A stretch of 64,000 bases of DNA from Protonemura montana (taxonomy: Eukaryota; Arthropoda; Insecta; Plecoptera; Nemouridae). The stretch spans positions 9,462,001-9,526,000 of the forward strand of contig OX387608.1 in NCBI GenBank assembly GCA_947568835.1. Direction: 5' to 3'. The notes under the pieces were generated by a model. It was not told the DNA's origin, did not search any database, and was given only the letters and a program-made list of their open reading frames with translations. Below are positions 37,174 to 49,200 of the stretch, one piece after another (position 1 is the stretch's first letter; the number at the start of each line of letters is the position of its first letter). Position numbers and translations under genes: made by a program.

Positions 37174-37503
37174 CTAACGACGGTGACTCCACCAAGAAGC
37201 TTCCTCAACTTTTGTCTGTAAAGCAGTCATTTAGCTGTCAAATTTCGCGAAGGCAGTCGAACATCTATAAACATGAACGGTTCCAGCAAGCAAAGTATCC
37301 CCCAAAGCAACACTCGAACCAATTGCCAGAGAAAACAACACCAACCCACTCACAACAGTGTAGAGAGTCCTAAACTCAGTAGCAAGCTGCCATTGCTGAA
37401 ACCTCCTGATGTGCTCCCCTGCGAGATCGCGCTCCTTCTTCGAGTGATCCACACCGCCGCGTTTGCTAGGAGGTACATAGTCCCTATGCAGCACCCTGAT
37501 CAT
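37174..37503 (-). CDS. Possible small two-exon gene of unknown function
   Basis: Exon 1 is 37503-37354: GCGACC-ATG, 50 codons beginning MIRVLHRDYVPPSKRG and containing EHIRRFQQWQLATEFRTLY, then a strong donor GTT/GTGAGT in phase 0. A candidate second exon at 37215-37174 has acceptor CTGCTTTACAG and adds TKVEEASWWSHRR and a stop, giving 63 aa. The first exon is GC-rich against AT-rich flanks, and the frame stays open upstream for about 27 codons, so exon 1 could instead be an internal exon reaching about 37563. It lies about 2.8 kb upstream of the myosin V start on the same strand. Not recognised. Confidence 0.3.
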
Positions 37504-40067
37504 GGTCGCAAGACGCCCCCGACACGGGTGCAAGGTATATCCCTCGCCGTTATCCTTTGTTTTGCTGACAGTTTGTTGACGCCACAAGGAAAGTTGCAGG
37601 CGAGTGTAATCCGATATTGCAGTGGGTTGTATGCAGTAATAATGTCATTATCCTCGACATGTGCACATGTGCAATGGACGGGTGTGTGTTCGGTTTTATC
37701 AGTGTCCTCGGTGTGTGGTAGTTGAGTGCACTTGCAGTTTCTAGTTGCACTCCGTGTGTTTGTGTCGATGTTTTGATATGGCGTCGGCTAGGTTATAATA
37801 AAGCTGTCAATTTATATGAGCGTTGATACGCGTTGGATGCGTTTTTCGCTGGCGGATTAAAGCGATTTCGAAATATGCATATAACTGGATTTAAATGTGT
37901 TTAAACGCGGTTTTTTGGTTTTTAATACCCTCAAAAAGCAATGAGGGCGACAGAAGAAACGTAATCCACTAAGACTGTTTCTTGGGACAATGTTTAAATA
38001 TCACTACTGTGAAATGGTTGATCGACACAATAGATGGCATAAAACTGCATGTTTCCGACACATTATTATTGCAACAGCATTAAGAAGGCAAAAATCGTAG
38101 CTGAAATGCAACACTGAACGAACACATTGTCACAAATCGACTTTAAACGTTTCGAAAGACACGATGGAAAACCTAAAACCGCATAGACATCACCATCAAA
38201 ACACGATCGCTTATCGGAAAAGCATACAAGCGTCACTTTCCATTGCAAAAAACTCGGAGTAAAATCGTCTTTCGGTCCACACTGCAGAAAAGTCAGACGC
38301 TTTTCTTCACGAAAACACACGAGTCTGGTCGCGAGCTTCGCAAAGACCACGGTGAAAATGTGGCGTACGATGTGCGGTGAAGTAACGCTGGCTGTTCGTG
38401 TAAGGCTTCGCTAGTTTACTAGTTACTACCCTCTCTGTTCGCGGCGTCGACCGCCCCCGCGTGGTGCTAGCCGATCGGTGTTCACGCTTGAGGACGCACC
38501 CTACCTTGATCGGAGCCGGCCGTCGGCGCATTTCAACATCACGATGCCGATTTGTCCAAATATTGTGACACTGGGGGGTTTTTAGTGAAGTTTTATGTGA
38601 AGTTTCTCAATACTGATACGCTAAAACTCGAGTAACTATTCAAATAAATTAATTAATATCTGGACAGCGACGAGATTAAAAAACTCAGAAACTGCACTCC
38701 GGTCATGGCAACACGATATATGTTACATTAAGGAACACTCCCAGCTCACTAGTACCATCCGTGATTAAGTTCGATGATGCCACAAAAACAGATCTCATTT
38801 CAACCCGCATAACACCGACCCGAATCACAATTGTCTTTCAATGCAAATTACCAGATGACAGGTGTTATCGCACGAACACGACCCGACCAATTGAAAAAAA
38901 TCGTTCAACTAAAACGAAACTGGCAAAGTGCGAAGAAGTTTTATCGAGAACCTCCACGAACAGCCGTCCACTCAGCACTGTGGCAAAACCACCTCTCGAC
39001 AGATCAGACGGTTGTCATTCAAAAATGTCAACAAAACCAAAAAAATACGAATCAATGTCGTTTCTATAATCGGCTTACTAGTTATTCACAACAGACGCAG
39101 CGCACACGTGCACACACCACCCCGAGAGGGCATTACGTCCTCGACTGCGAGCCACTCTTCGAGGTTCTCTCAAGTCAAGACACCAGCAAGTTTGACGAGA
39201 TTTCTGCTTGTGTTATATAGGTGCAACCTTCGGGATCGGTTTCTGGTTTCCAGTCTCGCTGGGGTTTTACGTAACTCGCGGTTATTTCTGAATGCCCAAG
39301 TGTCAACAGCACGTGGTGTTGTGAATGACGGCGTGACAATGATGGCGGTTACGCTCTGTGGTCGGACGGACACCTGGCCAATCTCAGATGGGTGCAATGG
39401 ACACCAAAAATTTACGCTCCTCGGAGATGGACTGAACTAGTGATTCGAGCATCTCTGTAGTCTGTAAACTTTACCTGAATCGTCAACCAAATTCATGTCG
39501 AAAAGGACAATTTGAAAAAGTCTGAAAATTGCCCATTGAATGCTGGTGCTATCTTATAAATAAGTAGACCGACAGGTTTAGTAAAAAAGCAAACATGGGA
39601 TAATTTCAGATAAATCGCAAAACAACATTTTGCAAAAGAGTGTTTTTTTTTTCAACGGCCACCTATCCCATAGATACGAAAGATACATGATAATGTAAAG
39701 ATCATGTAATACTTTATTTTTATGCTCACTAAACATATATTAGTATTATTATTATTACTATTAAATGTGTTGTCCGCTGATTAAACGTCTGAATTGTAAC
39801 GTTTCTGGTATTGCAGAAATTTGCGTCCCTGAAACCTTACTATATCTACGGTTCAGGGAACAATTATCGGGAATCTCAAGTAATGGGCTGAATTCATAGG
39901 GCATGGGAGCTTATCTCACTAGCGTCTTCGGGAGCACAATGCTCGCTCTGGAACTAGTTAAATAGCGTCTTGGTAATGTCTTAGCAAATTCGATAAGGTA
40001 AACTACAGAAGGTTAACCCTTACATAAAAATGAGGAAGATCGGAGAAATTCTACGTCTTCGATTCCT
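37504..40067. other. Spacer, nothing firm
   Basis: GC-rich patches at about 38290-38540 and 38990-39420 keep several frames open on both strands. None resembles a known protein, and no exon pairs were found. Confidence 0.35.
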
Positions 40068-40180
40068 GCAACCCCCCTTTCGAAATGAACGGGTCACATG
40101 GTTACGGTGGGTCACCCATCCAATACCTGACTCGGCGCAGAGTTGCTGAACTTCATCCCTCACAACAGTCGCGGACAGAA
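40068..40180 (-). mobile_element. 5S-head SINE fragment, minus strand
   Basis: The minus strand shows CAACTCTGCGCCGAGTCAGG then TATTGGATGGGTGACC, which is the 5S-like head. The body is missing or too altered to follow. It lies beside a second minus-strand copy starting at 40311. Confidence 0.65.
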
Positions 40181-40310
40181 TCGGAAATGGTAGCTCGCGT
40201 AGATTAAAACAAAACAAAAAGAAAATACAGTGCAAAGGTGTGATTTCACCGGACTAGCTGTTCGACATCAATGAGAATAAAAAAAGAGAGAAAAACTGAT
40301 TGATGATTGA

Positions 40311-40615
40311 TTGATTTGTGAACGCTTAACGACGCACTGTAGTAACTACAGGGCTTGTGGCTCTGGTCGATTGACGTCGGTGAAAAGTGGCTGGAGACAA
40401 GGATGATAATTAACTTAACGGTTGGTCTAGAAGGATTCCTCCACATAATCATGCTGTCAAAAGGTTGATAAGCAAGGTGAATGAAGTTGCCATGTACTAA
40501 CTTTCATCCCTCCAACCAATGGTAATGTGTGATGTGGTCACCCATTCAATACCTAACCTAGCGCAGTGTTGCTTAACTTAGGTGATCTCGCGAGAACCGG
40601 TGTTTCCAACACGCC
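40311..40615 (-). mobile_element. 5S-head SINE with internal deletion, minus strand
   Basis: Read on the minus strand it starts GGCGTGTTGGAAACACCGGT, continues through TAAGCAACACTGCGC and TATTGAATGGGTGACCA, then the GGAGGAATCC motif, and ends with the GTGCGTCGTTAAGCG tail. Part of the body between the GGAATCC motif and the tail is missing. Confidence 0.8.
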
Positions 40616-41107
40616 AAAACGTTCAGTGAGGCAAAAGTGAAGGCCATGGAGTGACTTCAAATAATAGCGGAACCTTCCTACAGTTCAGGCTGTTCCAACA
40701 TCCAACACAGAATAGACGTCATCCAAACAGTATGGATTTTATGTCAGCGATGATCTGTGTAAGTAACGATTTAAATATTCAACGCAGTGCCTACGACGAC
40801 TTGGCTACAGTCAACGCCAATGAAAATCCATATTTTATGTGACAAACGGGCACAATACTAAAAAGCAGTCGGCTTCTAGCCATGAATACGCCAAGAGACT
40901 CGTCAATAATGCACCAGCATCCTGATTACTCAGGTATTCATACATCAGTGGGGCTGAACTTGACCACCTTGCCGGAAGAGTTAAGATAGGTCGGATGGCG
41001 AAGACCCACGCTTTACATGGCAAGATTATAACTTTTCTCATCGTGAGTCATAAGAAAAGCGCGCTCTTAGTTCCTTTGACAAGAAGTGCTTGCCTCTTGC
41101 CTCAGGT

Positions 41108-41450
41108 ATTGGGTCAGGTATTGAATGGGTGACCATCATACACATGAGACCAGTTCTGATCAGGAGCAAGGTTGGAGGGATGAAAGATAGTACAGCAACT
41201 TCATTCGCCTTCATCCTTATCAATCTCTCGATAACATGGATTTGTGGAGGAATCCCGCTGTTCGCGTTGTACTGTCCTTCGGAGGGGACGTTAAGCCGGT
41301 GGTCCCTTTGGTGCACTTTGACAGAAGTAGGCTACGTGCCGTCACTGGATCTGGGCTAAGTTAGGTTCATCGTCAACCACTTATCCATCGACACCATAAC
41401 ACCAGTGTCACAAGGCTCGTTGTCAAAACAGTGAACCGTTAAATCTCAAA
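41108..41450 (+). mobile_element. 5S-head SINE, 5' truncated
   Basis: Starts inside the 5S-like head (GGGTCAGGTATTGAATGGGT), then shows the full body (GGATTTGTGGAGGAATCCCG, GGAGGGGACGTTAAGCCGGT, AGTAGGCTACGTGCCG) and tail (CAAAACAGTGAACCGTTAAA). Confidence 0.85.
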
Positions 41451-42674
41451 GAAAAATCAAATCAGTTCAATGCTAAGTAAAATCAACTTACAAATATTAA
41501 AATTACTAAGAATCAAAAACCCCAGATTGCAATATTTTTTTGAAAATTAATGCTTCGGTCAGATTACACGACAACGGCTTCACACGTGATTAAAAGTCAC
41601 AATTAAAATTAACATTAAAAAAAACACACACTCGCGCCTGGTATTATAATTTTTGCAGTCTACATTTGGAATCGTAGTAGAATCAAATTCGCCGTCGAGA
41701 CATTCAAATCAACGGTATTGAAGTGCTTTCTTACTGTTTGTAGAGGATGAACTGAACTTAGCTCTGTTCTTGAAAGCAGTCACATTAAATTTAGTAAAAG
41801 CGTGCTTAAAAATAATAAAACTCCCAGCCCAAGTTCGGCTACATTATCGATTGACCCCACGTGGGCTAACCATATTAAAAATTTTCATTTTTTAACATCA
41901 TTTTTGGGAAATTACTTAATAAATAGTTCCTGGCTGACACCTGTGTCACCCGAACGACGCATCGGAGACACTGACATGCGGAACAAAACGCGCTCCGATC
42001 GGGCCGATCGACCACGCCGACGCCGTCGCGCGCCTTTCGGCGGCTGGCCTAGTTTCGGGGGCGACGCATGGAGTGCGGTAGACGTACAGTCCGTCGAACG
42101 CAGAACGTTCACCCCGAGTGACGGTCTGACCCAAGGAGATATGCTTTAAACTACCCCAACGAAAGTTTCACGTCTAATATAATAAAACTAACCTCTCAAC
42201 ACCAATGGACTAGCATCCCAAACGTGATTTAGGTACAGGGGAAAAATATCTTATCAAGATTTCGGTACCCGAGGAAAAGAACTAAGCAGAGCAAGTCCCT
42301 AGAGTGGTGAGATTTGCCTTGACTTGTTTTATAAGATGATGAAATAACCACAGCGAGTTTCTAGGGAAACAACACAAAGCAGTTGACGTTTTTCCAAAAC
42401 TGAGATTCCAATGCGAACAAGGTATATGAGAGGGCAAATTATAAGAATATAGAAAAGGAAGTATATATTAAGACAAAAACCTGTTTAAGTATATTGACAC
42501 CTTCAATACCTGTCAGTAAACAGACTAGTTGTAAGATATGGTTGATCAGTAAACAGAAGAATAATTTATAACACCATCTAAATAGATAACGTAATGTACT
42601 ACTTCTACAGCCTTGAATTGAAAGTGGGAAATAAGTGGGCCAATTCGGTAACAGTCAATGCAGTGTTGTGGAAG

Positions 42675-42862
42675 GGCGTGTTGGAAACACCATCGTTCTA
42701 GTGAGATCACCAAAGTTGAGCACGAGGTATAGCCCTCCGCACTTCTAGGCTAGGTTAAGTTCACCATCGTACTCGGCGTCACCCACTCATTTACCGACGC
42801 CAATAGACCAGTGCAGGGCCAGTTGCCAAAACAGTGCGTCACTAAACACCACAAATCAATCG
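42675..42862 (+). mobile_element. 5S-head SINE, internally deleted short form
   Basis: Begins GGCGTGTTGGAAACACCATC, continues GAGATCACCAAAGTTGAGCA, then jumps to the distal body (CTAGGCTAGGTTAAGTTCAC) and the tail CCAAAACAGTGCGTCACTAA. The middle of the element is absent. Confidence 0.8.
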
Positions 42863-45800
42863 AAATATGGAGATAAAAAGTTTTTATGTCTGGCTGGTTT
42901 TCGGCTGCATAAAAACGTAATGCAGACAGACCAAAAGGGGCGTTTTCGTCAAGGACGAAACAGCCAGTCATCTGGTCCGCAAACTAAAGGCTATTTAAAG
43001 CGAGCTTGGTACTACTACCCCAGTAGCAGGCTATATACTGCATCGTAGCTAGGGAGGGTATTGATCTACTTTCCCACAACATTGGGCGACCAGCTCGTTC
43101 TCACGCTTCAACCTCTGCAGAGCACCGTCTTTGTCTACCGCGCTCGCTGTACCTACACCCACAAGCCAAGCGAAGGACACCGATATGTTTGTGACTTATA
43201 AGAGCTGGAGGCGGACGCTAGAAAGTTTGTTCGCCCGAAAATACGAGTCTGGAATTAAATTTGGGACTGTTGAATTGGTGTCGCGGGACTGATGAGTTTA
43301 GACAGTTTGAGAGTCAGAGGGCATGTCATTTCTGCTGACAGTCAATTGGTGTTGTCAAAAATCCAGTTAGGCGTCTAATAACTTGAAGATGGCATTGCAA
43401 TTAGCTCGGGCAAAGCCCTAGCGCAAGATAATTAAATTCTTAATTCACTTAATTTACATGGGAAGAGATAATAAGAGAAGTTTTTTTTTTTGCATATTAC
43501 ATTTTTTCTAGCTCTCTTGAGAGTTTATAACCGTGATTTTGTTATTTTCTTAAAACGTATTCCGGCCAAGATAGCCGGGTTCACGAGTTTCCTTCCGCAT
43601 GGTTTTATCGTTTCACGTCATGCATCATGCGTACCCGTAAATGCTTACAAATTTCGGCTAAGCGGCACGCGGCAAGGAACATGGTCAAGACATTCAAGAC
43701 ATATAACTCCACACGCACATGACATTAAACATTTTAAATGCTACTAAACTGCACCGGTATTCAACAACTGGATCCGCAAATCACAGAACACAAAAGAATG
43801 AGTCATCGACATAAGTATTTAAACAAGCCTATATCGTTCACATCGCACGTCAAATCTTATATAGACGGATCACGTGACTTCTTGCTACTTATGCACCCGC
43901 TCAGGCGTTTGCTACTCGGTCAATCTAGTCGAGGGTAATTAGCCTGCAGTTCTGCATAGGTGAGGATCTATGCTCTATCAAACGCTCACCGAAGAACCTG
44001 AAGAACAATGGCCATTGTCCAAGTTGTCGGGGTCATGCAGGCGAAAATCAGTAAAGTTTTTTTTAGTTGGAAATGTATTGATTTCAAACTGACTTCTTTC
44101 GGTCTGTATTTGACGTTTTGACGGCAGTTCATTATGTGATCCATGTTCTTTGTAATGATTGCTGCAAGGCTTTGCATTGTTTATAGGAAGTTTTGTGGCG
44201 TGTTTTAACGATTAAACCAACCGCAGAGTTTAGATCGAGAAGCTTAATATAAACTCTTATGAGGTTGAACTTTTTAAATATGGTTATATATATATATATA
44301 TATATATATGGGTTAGAGTAACCATTGGCTGTGCAATCCAATTTATCAGTTTCAACTTTTCTAAACTACAAACTAACCATTGATTAACCAGGTTGTTTAT
44401 AAAAAAAAAAACGACAGTAGAATAAATCATTCTCATCTTCAATAAAATGCGGTTTGTTTACATGCGATGACCCAGCGGAAGAACCTACCTCTTCCATCAC
44501 GACATTCCAAGTCCAACACTAACCATACCATTAAATGCAACGATAGAGGTCAGATGAAAATACTCAAATCAATGGCCACGATGCATTCCATATGTTAAAA
44601 AAACGATTTGGGATACCGCTGTTTAAATAATCCAAGGGCACTTTAATTACTTGGCAATAGATTTTTGCTAATCTTTACTTAAACAAATATTATGTATCAT
44701 TCTTATCAGTACAGGTAGACTGGCACGAATATGACACATTCTTACAATATATCCAGTGGTGTAATGACACATCACCAAAACGATAGCAGAGATAAAATCT
44801 TCAATTCGCCATACACCTATGAAGTAACTGGTGCGGTTTTAGAAAGTACCGACTTAGCTGTTGCAGCATGTCTGGACAATAGAATAGGGCTTCTAACAGA
44901 ATATTGTGTACCTACATACTGAAGAGCAGTCCTAACATTATAAGAAAACATTCATAATAATAGAATTCCATCTCAAGAAAGTAAGATTATTGTAAGTTTG
45001 GGCAATTATGGGAAAAAACTACTTTTCTTGAGGCAATTACTATGGCCGTTTTTAGTTTGAACAAAAGAAGGAGTAAATAAAAGCAATTCCCACATCACCA
45101 TTTCCTGGTTAAAGATCCACAGCTCCCATCGCTACCGAGATATGTAGGACAGGGAATAATATAAATAGTTGTAGCTTGTGAGATAATAATTTAATTAGTC
45201 TTGGTTCTTCATAAGGATGATGAACATCTGGCATTTGGCAATGATTAGGGGTGCAAGGACAATGGCACTCCATTAATGCACTTTAATATGATTTAGATTC
45301 CTATCTCCAGATGATTAAATTAGAAAACATTGCTATCTTATTGCCAATGTAATATGAATGCTGCATAAAATAAAGGTATAATAATTTTGCATTGTAGTCT
45401 ATGCATGATTCGGAATTGTGTAAGTCTCACATGGCACACATACAAGACAAGCATGCACAAGGCTAAAGGTCCTTGCACCTCTGCCATCGTACCAGAGCTC
45501 GGCAAGACAATGTTTTCTAAAATGAAACATATAATTATATGGAAGATAAACACAGAAGTGCAAATTACCTTGGTAAAGAGCTCCTTGGTAGTCATCTTGA
45601 TGCCGTGGACTCAAGACATCAGTGAAGAAAAGCAATTTAATTTAGTCGATATGGATAAGATTCTACCCACTCATAGTGTGGGTGTAATCCCAACCAAAAC
45701 AATTCCGAATAGATGAAGCGAACACCGCGGATTCACGAATAATTACAATTACTATATACAATTGGTGATGAGTTATATTCACTTTCTACATATTCGATGA

Positions 45801-46298
45801 GATGAATTCGTTTACTCGTTTCGATTCTCTTGCAACCGTCAGCCTACGGCCCAGGCCGTCGACGTAGGAATGGATCACAAAACGAACTGTCAGACGGACC
45901 AGCAGCTCGCACAGCTGACAAGGAGTGCGCTCTAGCGCTACGCGCAGATATCACAACTGGCACCCATTCAAATTAAAAAACGCGGTTATTTTCCGACTGC
46001 ATTGTTATGATTGCGTTTTATTTTCTGCTGTTTTTTTATTCCGTATAATATTATGACTCACTCGCTAAAAGCAACTTTTCGCATTTTATCCTAATTTAAA
46101 ATTTTCCGTTTCTATGGCCAGCTGGACCTTTGAATGCTTTTGAACAAATATGGCCCCCTAGATGACATGAGCTAGAGACAAATCCGGAAAGAAGAACATC
46201 TGAATCAGTTACTCATCAAAAAATCAACAATCAATCGGGAGTATTGTGAAACAATTAACGTATCTGTAAGTACATGAATACAAAGGTTTTCGACGAAG
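42863..46298. other. Spacer upstream of the DCST1-like gene
   Basis: Holds the (TA)n run and the likely promoter of the plus-strand gene. No TATA box is evident just upstream of the ATG at 46299. Otherwise AT-rich, with no supported feature. Confidence 0.4.
44284..44310. repeat. (TA)n microsatellite
   Basis: About 13 TA units without interruption, in the spacer between the myosin V and DCST1-like genes. Confidence 0.95.
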
Positions 46299-49200
46299 AT
46301 GTCGTTCGTGTACCTTCAATTTAAAGCGGCTAGAATTAGAAGACGTTACGAAGCGTATAAACAGGAAAAGAAATGGGCTATGGCGAAAGATGCCGGGGAC
46401 GAACCCGACCTAAATTGCTGCGAGAAATACCAACAATTTTGGAAAAGGCATGTATCTATTCCCATTTTCCACAATAATAGTTTATATTTATTTGTTTCTT
46501 TGGTAGTCAGGCATCAAATGGATTTAATGAATCCATATTGAACATTTTGAGTACTGGAAATAGACGGAGGGGATAGGAAGCCAAACTATTAAAAAACAAA
46601 AAATCTGTTCTCATTTTAGGGAAAATCTACGGCATTTCTGTCAATTTGAGACAAAAAACAACTACAGTTTTGTAAGATTTAGTACGAATAAAGCCCTTTC
46701 TCATATTCTAAAAATTTCTAAAATGTTTGTCTCAAACTCATTTTCAGAGTACGTCGCAGCATTCGAAACCGTTGGTCAAAATTATGCATGAGCTCCCCAA
46801 ACAGCATTTTAACAAAAATAAAAACGTTTGGCACGTTTGAAAACTTCATCCTGAAAAGCGTCATCGGATTTTTGAGTAACTGACCAACATCACATTTAAC
46901 ACCATTATTAATTTCATATGTCATAACTACAATTTCAACAAAATCACTGAACGCTTATTTTCAGGTGGTGTGTTGTTGACGTACTTGCTGTTCATGTTCT
47001 TCGTGTTTGCTCTAAACATTGCCTTGAAGATGGCGACAATATTATGCCTAATCATCGGACCGATTCTGGCATTCGGTTTGGCATTTTCCATGAGAGTTCG
47101 CTGCATTGTATTCCTGATTCTCCCAGTTTTCATGTCGAAGCAGGGAAGACAGGCGTTGATGGCGTGCGTTTTCATCCTGGTTATAACGGGTCCCGCAAAG
47201 AATTCATTACATAACGTTGGTGTTTTGTCTGAGTCACTAGTCTGTGGTCAGGTATTGAAAAGAATTATTACATTTTAAAATTACATTTTAGTATCTTTTT
47301 ATGTTCACCATGATATGAGTTAAAAAAATTACTTAACAATTTTCTTTGTTGCCACACTGATCTCAATTAACCTAGGTGAAGCAAAGGATCCAGCCTGCTG
47401 ATCAATATTGCAGTTCAGCAATCCATTGTTGGCAACATGTCCTAGGTGTCCCTATGATTTCAATGCTAATTTTGAAGTTTTTGAAACACGTTTGAAACTA
47501 ATTTTGACAACTAAAGTGGTGAAAACTACAAAAACCATAAAAACTATAGTAAAAATACTTAAAATAGCACGGGCTTGTTGAGATTTATAATCCACGAAAT
47601 TCAATAAATTTAATCCGAGTTGGGGTATGTAAATTTCGCGTTTCTCACAGACTTTTGGAGGAAATCGATTTTATACTTTTAATTAGATTATCACTGAACT
47701 CCCAATCCATGATCGAATCTTAATTCATTTGCTCCAAAATATGAATTTCACGTTTTAACAAAACTTTCCTTCAATATCTGTGTAAGCTTAAATATGTGGT
47801 GAAATGTAATGATACTATGTTTTGGTCCAGTGGACATTTCGTTGGTTGTGCAGTACGTCCACTCCCTTATTAATCGAGGTTGTCCCACCAGGAGAGTCTA
47901 AAAAAGGCTGCGACCGAGCTTGTCGAGATGATCAAACAACCATTCATTGCTCTGAAGGCAGCCATCAAAGACATCATGACAACGGTGAAGAAGGTTGTCA
48001 GCAAACTTAAAGAAGCTCTGATGGCTATCAAAAGAGCGGTCATGGCAATATGTAAGTGTATGGAGGTTATAACCAGTTAGCCTAGAAGCAAGTAGGCCAG
48101 TAATAGTAATAGTAATAAAAGTAATAGCCTAGTAGCTGAAGTGCCGTTAAACAAAACAAACAAAAAAATGTCATTCAGAGTCAAATGTCATTAATTAATT
48201 TACTCAGAGCCTGCACCATAAGATCAGACAAGACTCTAATGTTAAGAATCGATTTATTATGTTTGGAATCAACCCCCCACATTTCTTTAATTTTTCATCT
48301 AGTTCTAGACCTAGACTTGGTCCTGTAGGATTCACAAGGGTGCGCAGCGACCTTAAACCACTGATCTGCCACAAAAACAGTAAAACACTGGGCTTTGTAT
48401 AGGAAGCACCCATTCACTAAATAATAAAAAAATACCCTTAAATTATTTTATTGTTTTGATTCCAACCTTTACAATCTAAGGCTCTAAAAAATATATGAAA
48501 TTCCGGAATTTGATTCTCAATGACCTCGTGCACCCCTATATTAGCATGAGCAAGACTGCCTGGGTCAGCTAAACAGCAGCTAGGGAAGATTTGGTCATTA
48601 GAACGTTTCGGTTTTGCTTTTTTCACTGAATAGATTCAACCATATATTTTTTCTTTATTTTTTATTTGACATGTGACCTTCAAATTTGACCGTTTTGGCT
48701 CAAAAACTGCCTCATCTTTTATATAAAGAGATCCTCTATCAACTCCATTTCGGACAGTCATGAGAATCACCTTAGTCGCGTTGTCAAAAAAGGACACAAT
48801 TATCTTTTAATTCTCTGTCTTTAATCATCTGTTAAAATTACCTGTTAGAAGTTTGTTTAATTAATATTTTAATTAATGTTTGTTTAATGTTAGTAGTCTA
48901 GTATAGACATCTGTTAGTTGATGAGAATTTATCTAAACTCACTAGTACCTCAGCTTAGTAGCTCGTAGCATCAATGTATATAATGTGACAAGCCCACACA
49001 CAAGTGGAACTTATGTGGAATTTTTCACTACTTAATTTTTTTTTCTATATGTGTACCTAAAATGCATTATATGTGTATAATTGTAAAAAATTCAAAGAAT
49101 AAAAGAAAAAAAAAAGGAATGACTCCGATACTCGAGACTCGATTTGTACCTGAAATATATCATCTAGCGGTAGCGTCCATCTCCTTCTTTCAGTAGGAGT

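Noticed and set aside
41930-42130. GC-rich segment with Arg-rich open frames on both strands
   Set aside because: All frames are open because of CpG content, the Arg runs are low in complexity, and there is no paired exon or homology.
45569-45595. Minus-strand ATG reading MTTKELFTK followed by a donor-like GTAATT
   Set aside because: Nine codons only; candidate next exons give a stop after a few residues, so no gene could be built.
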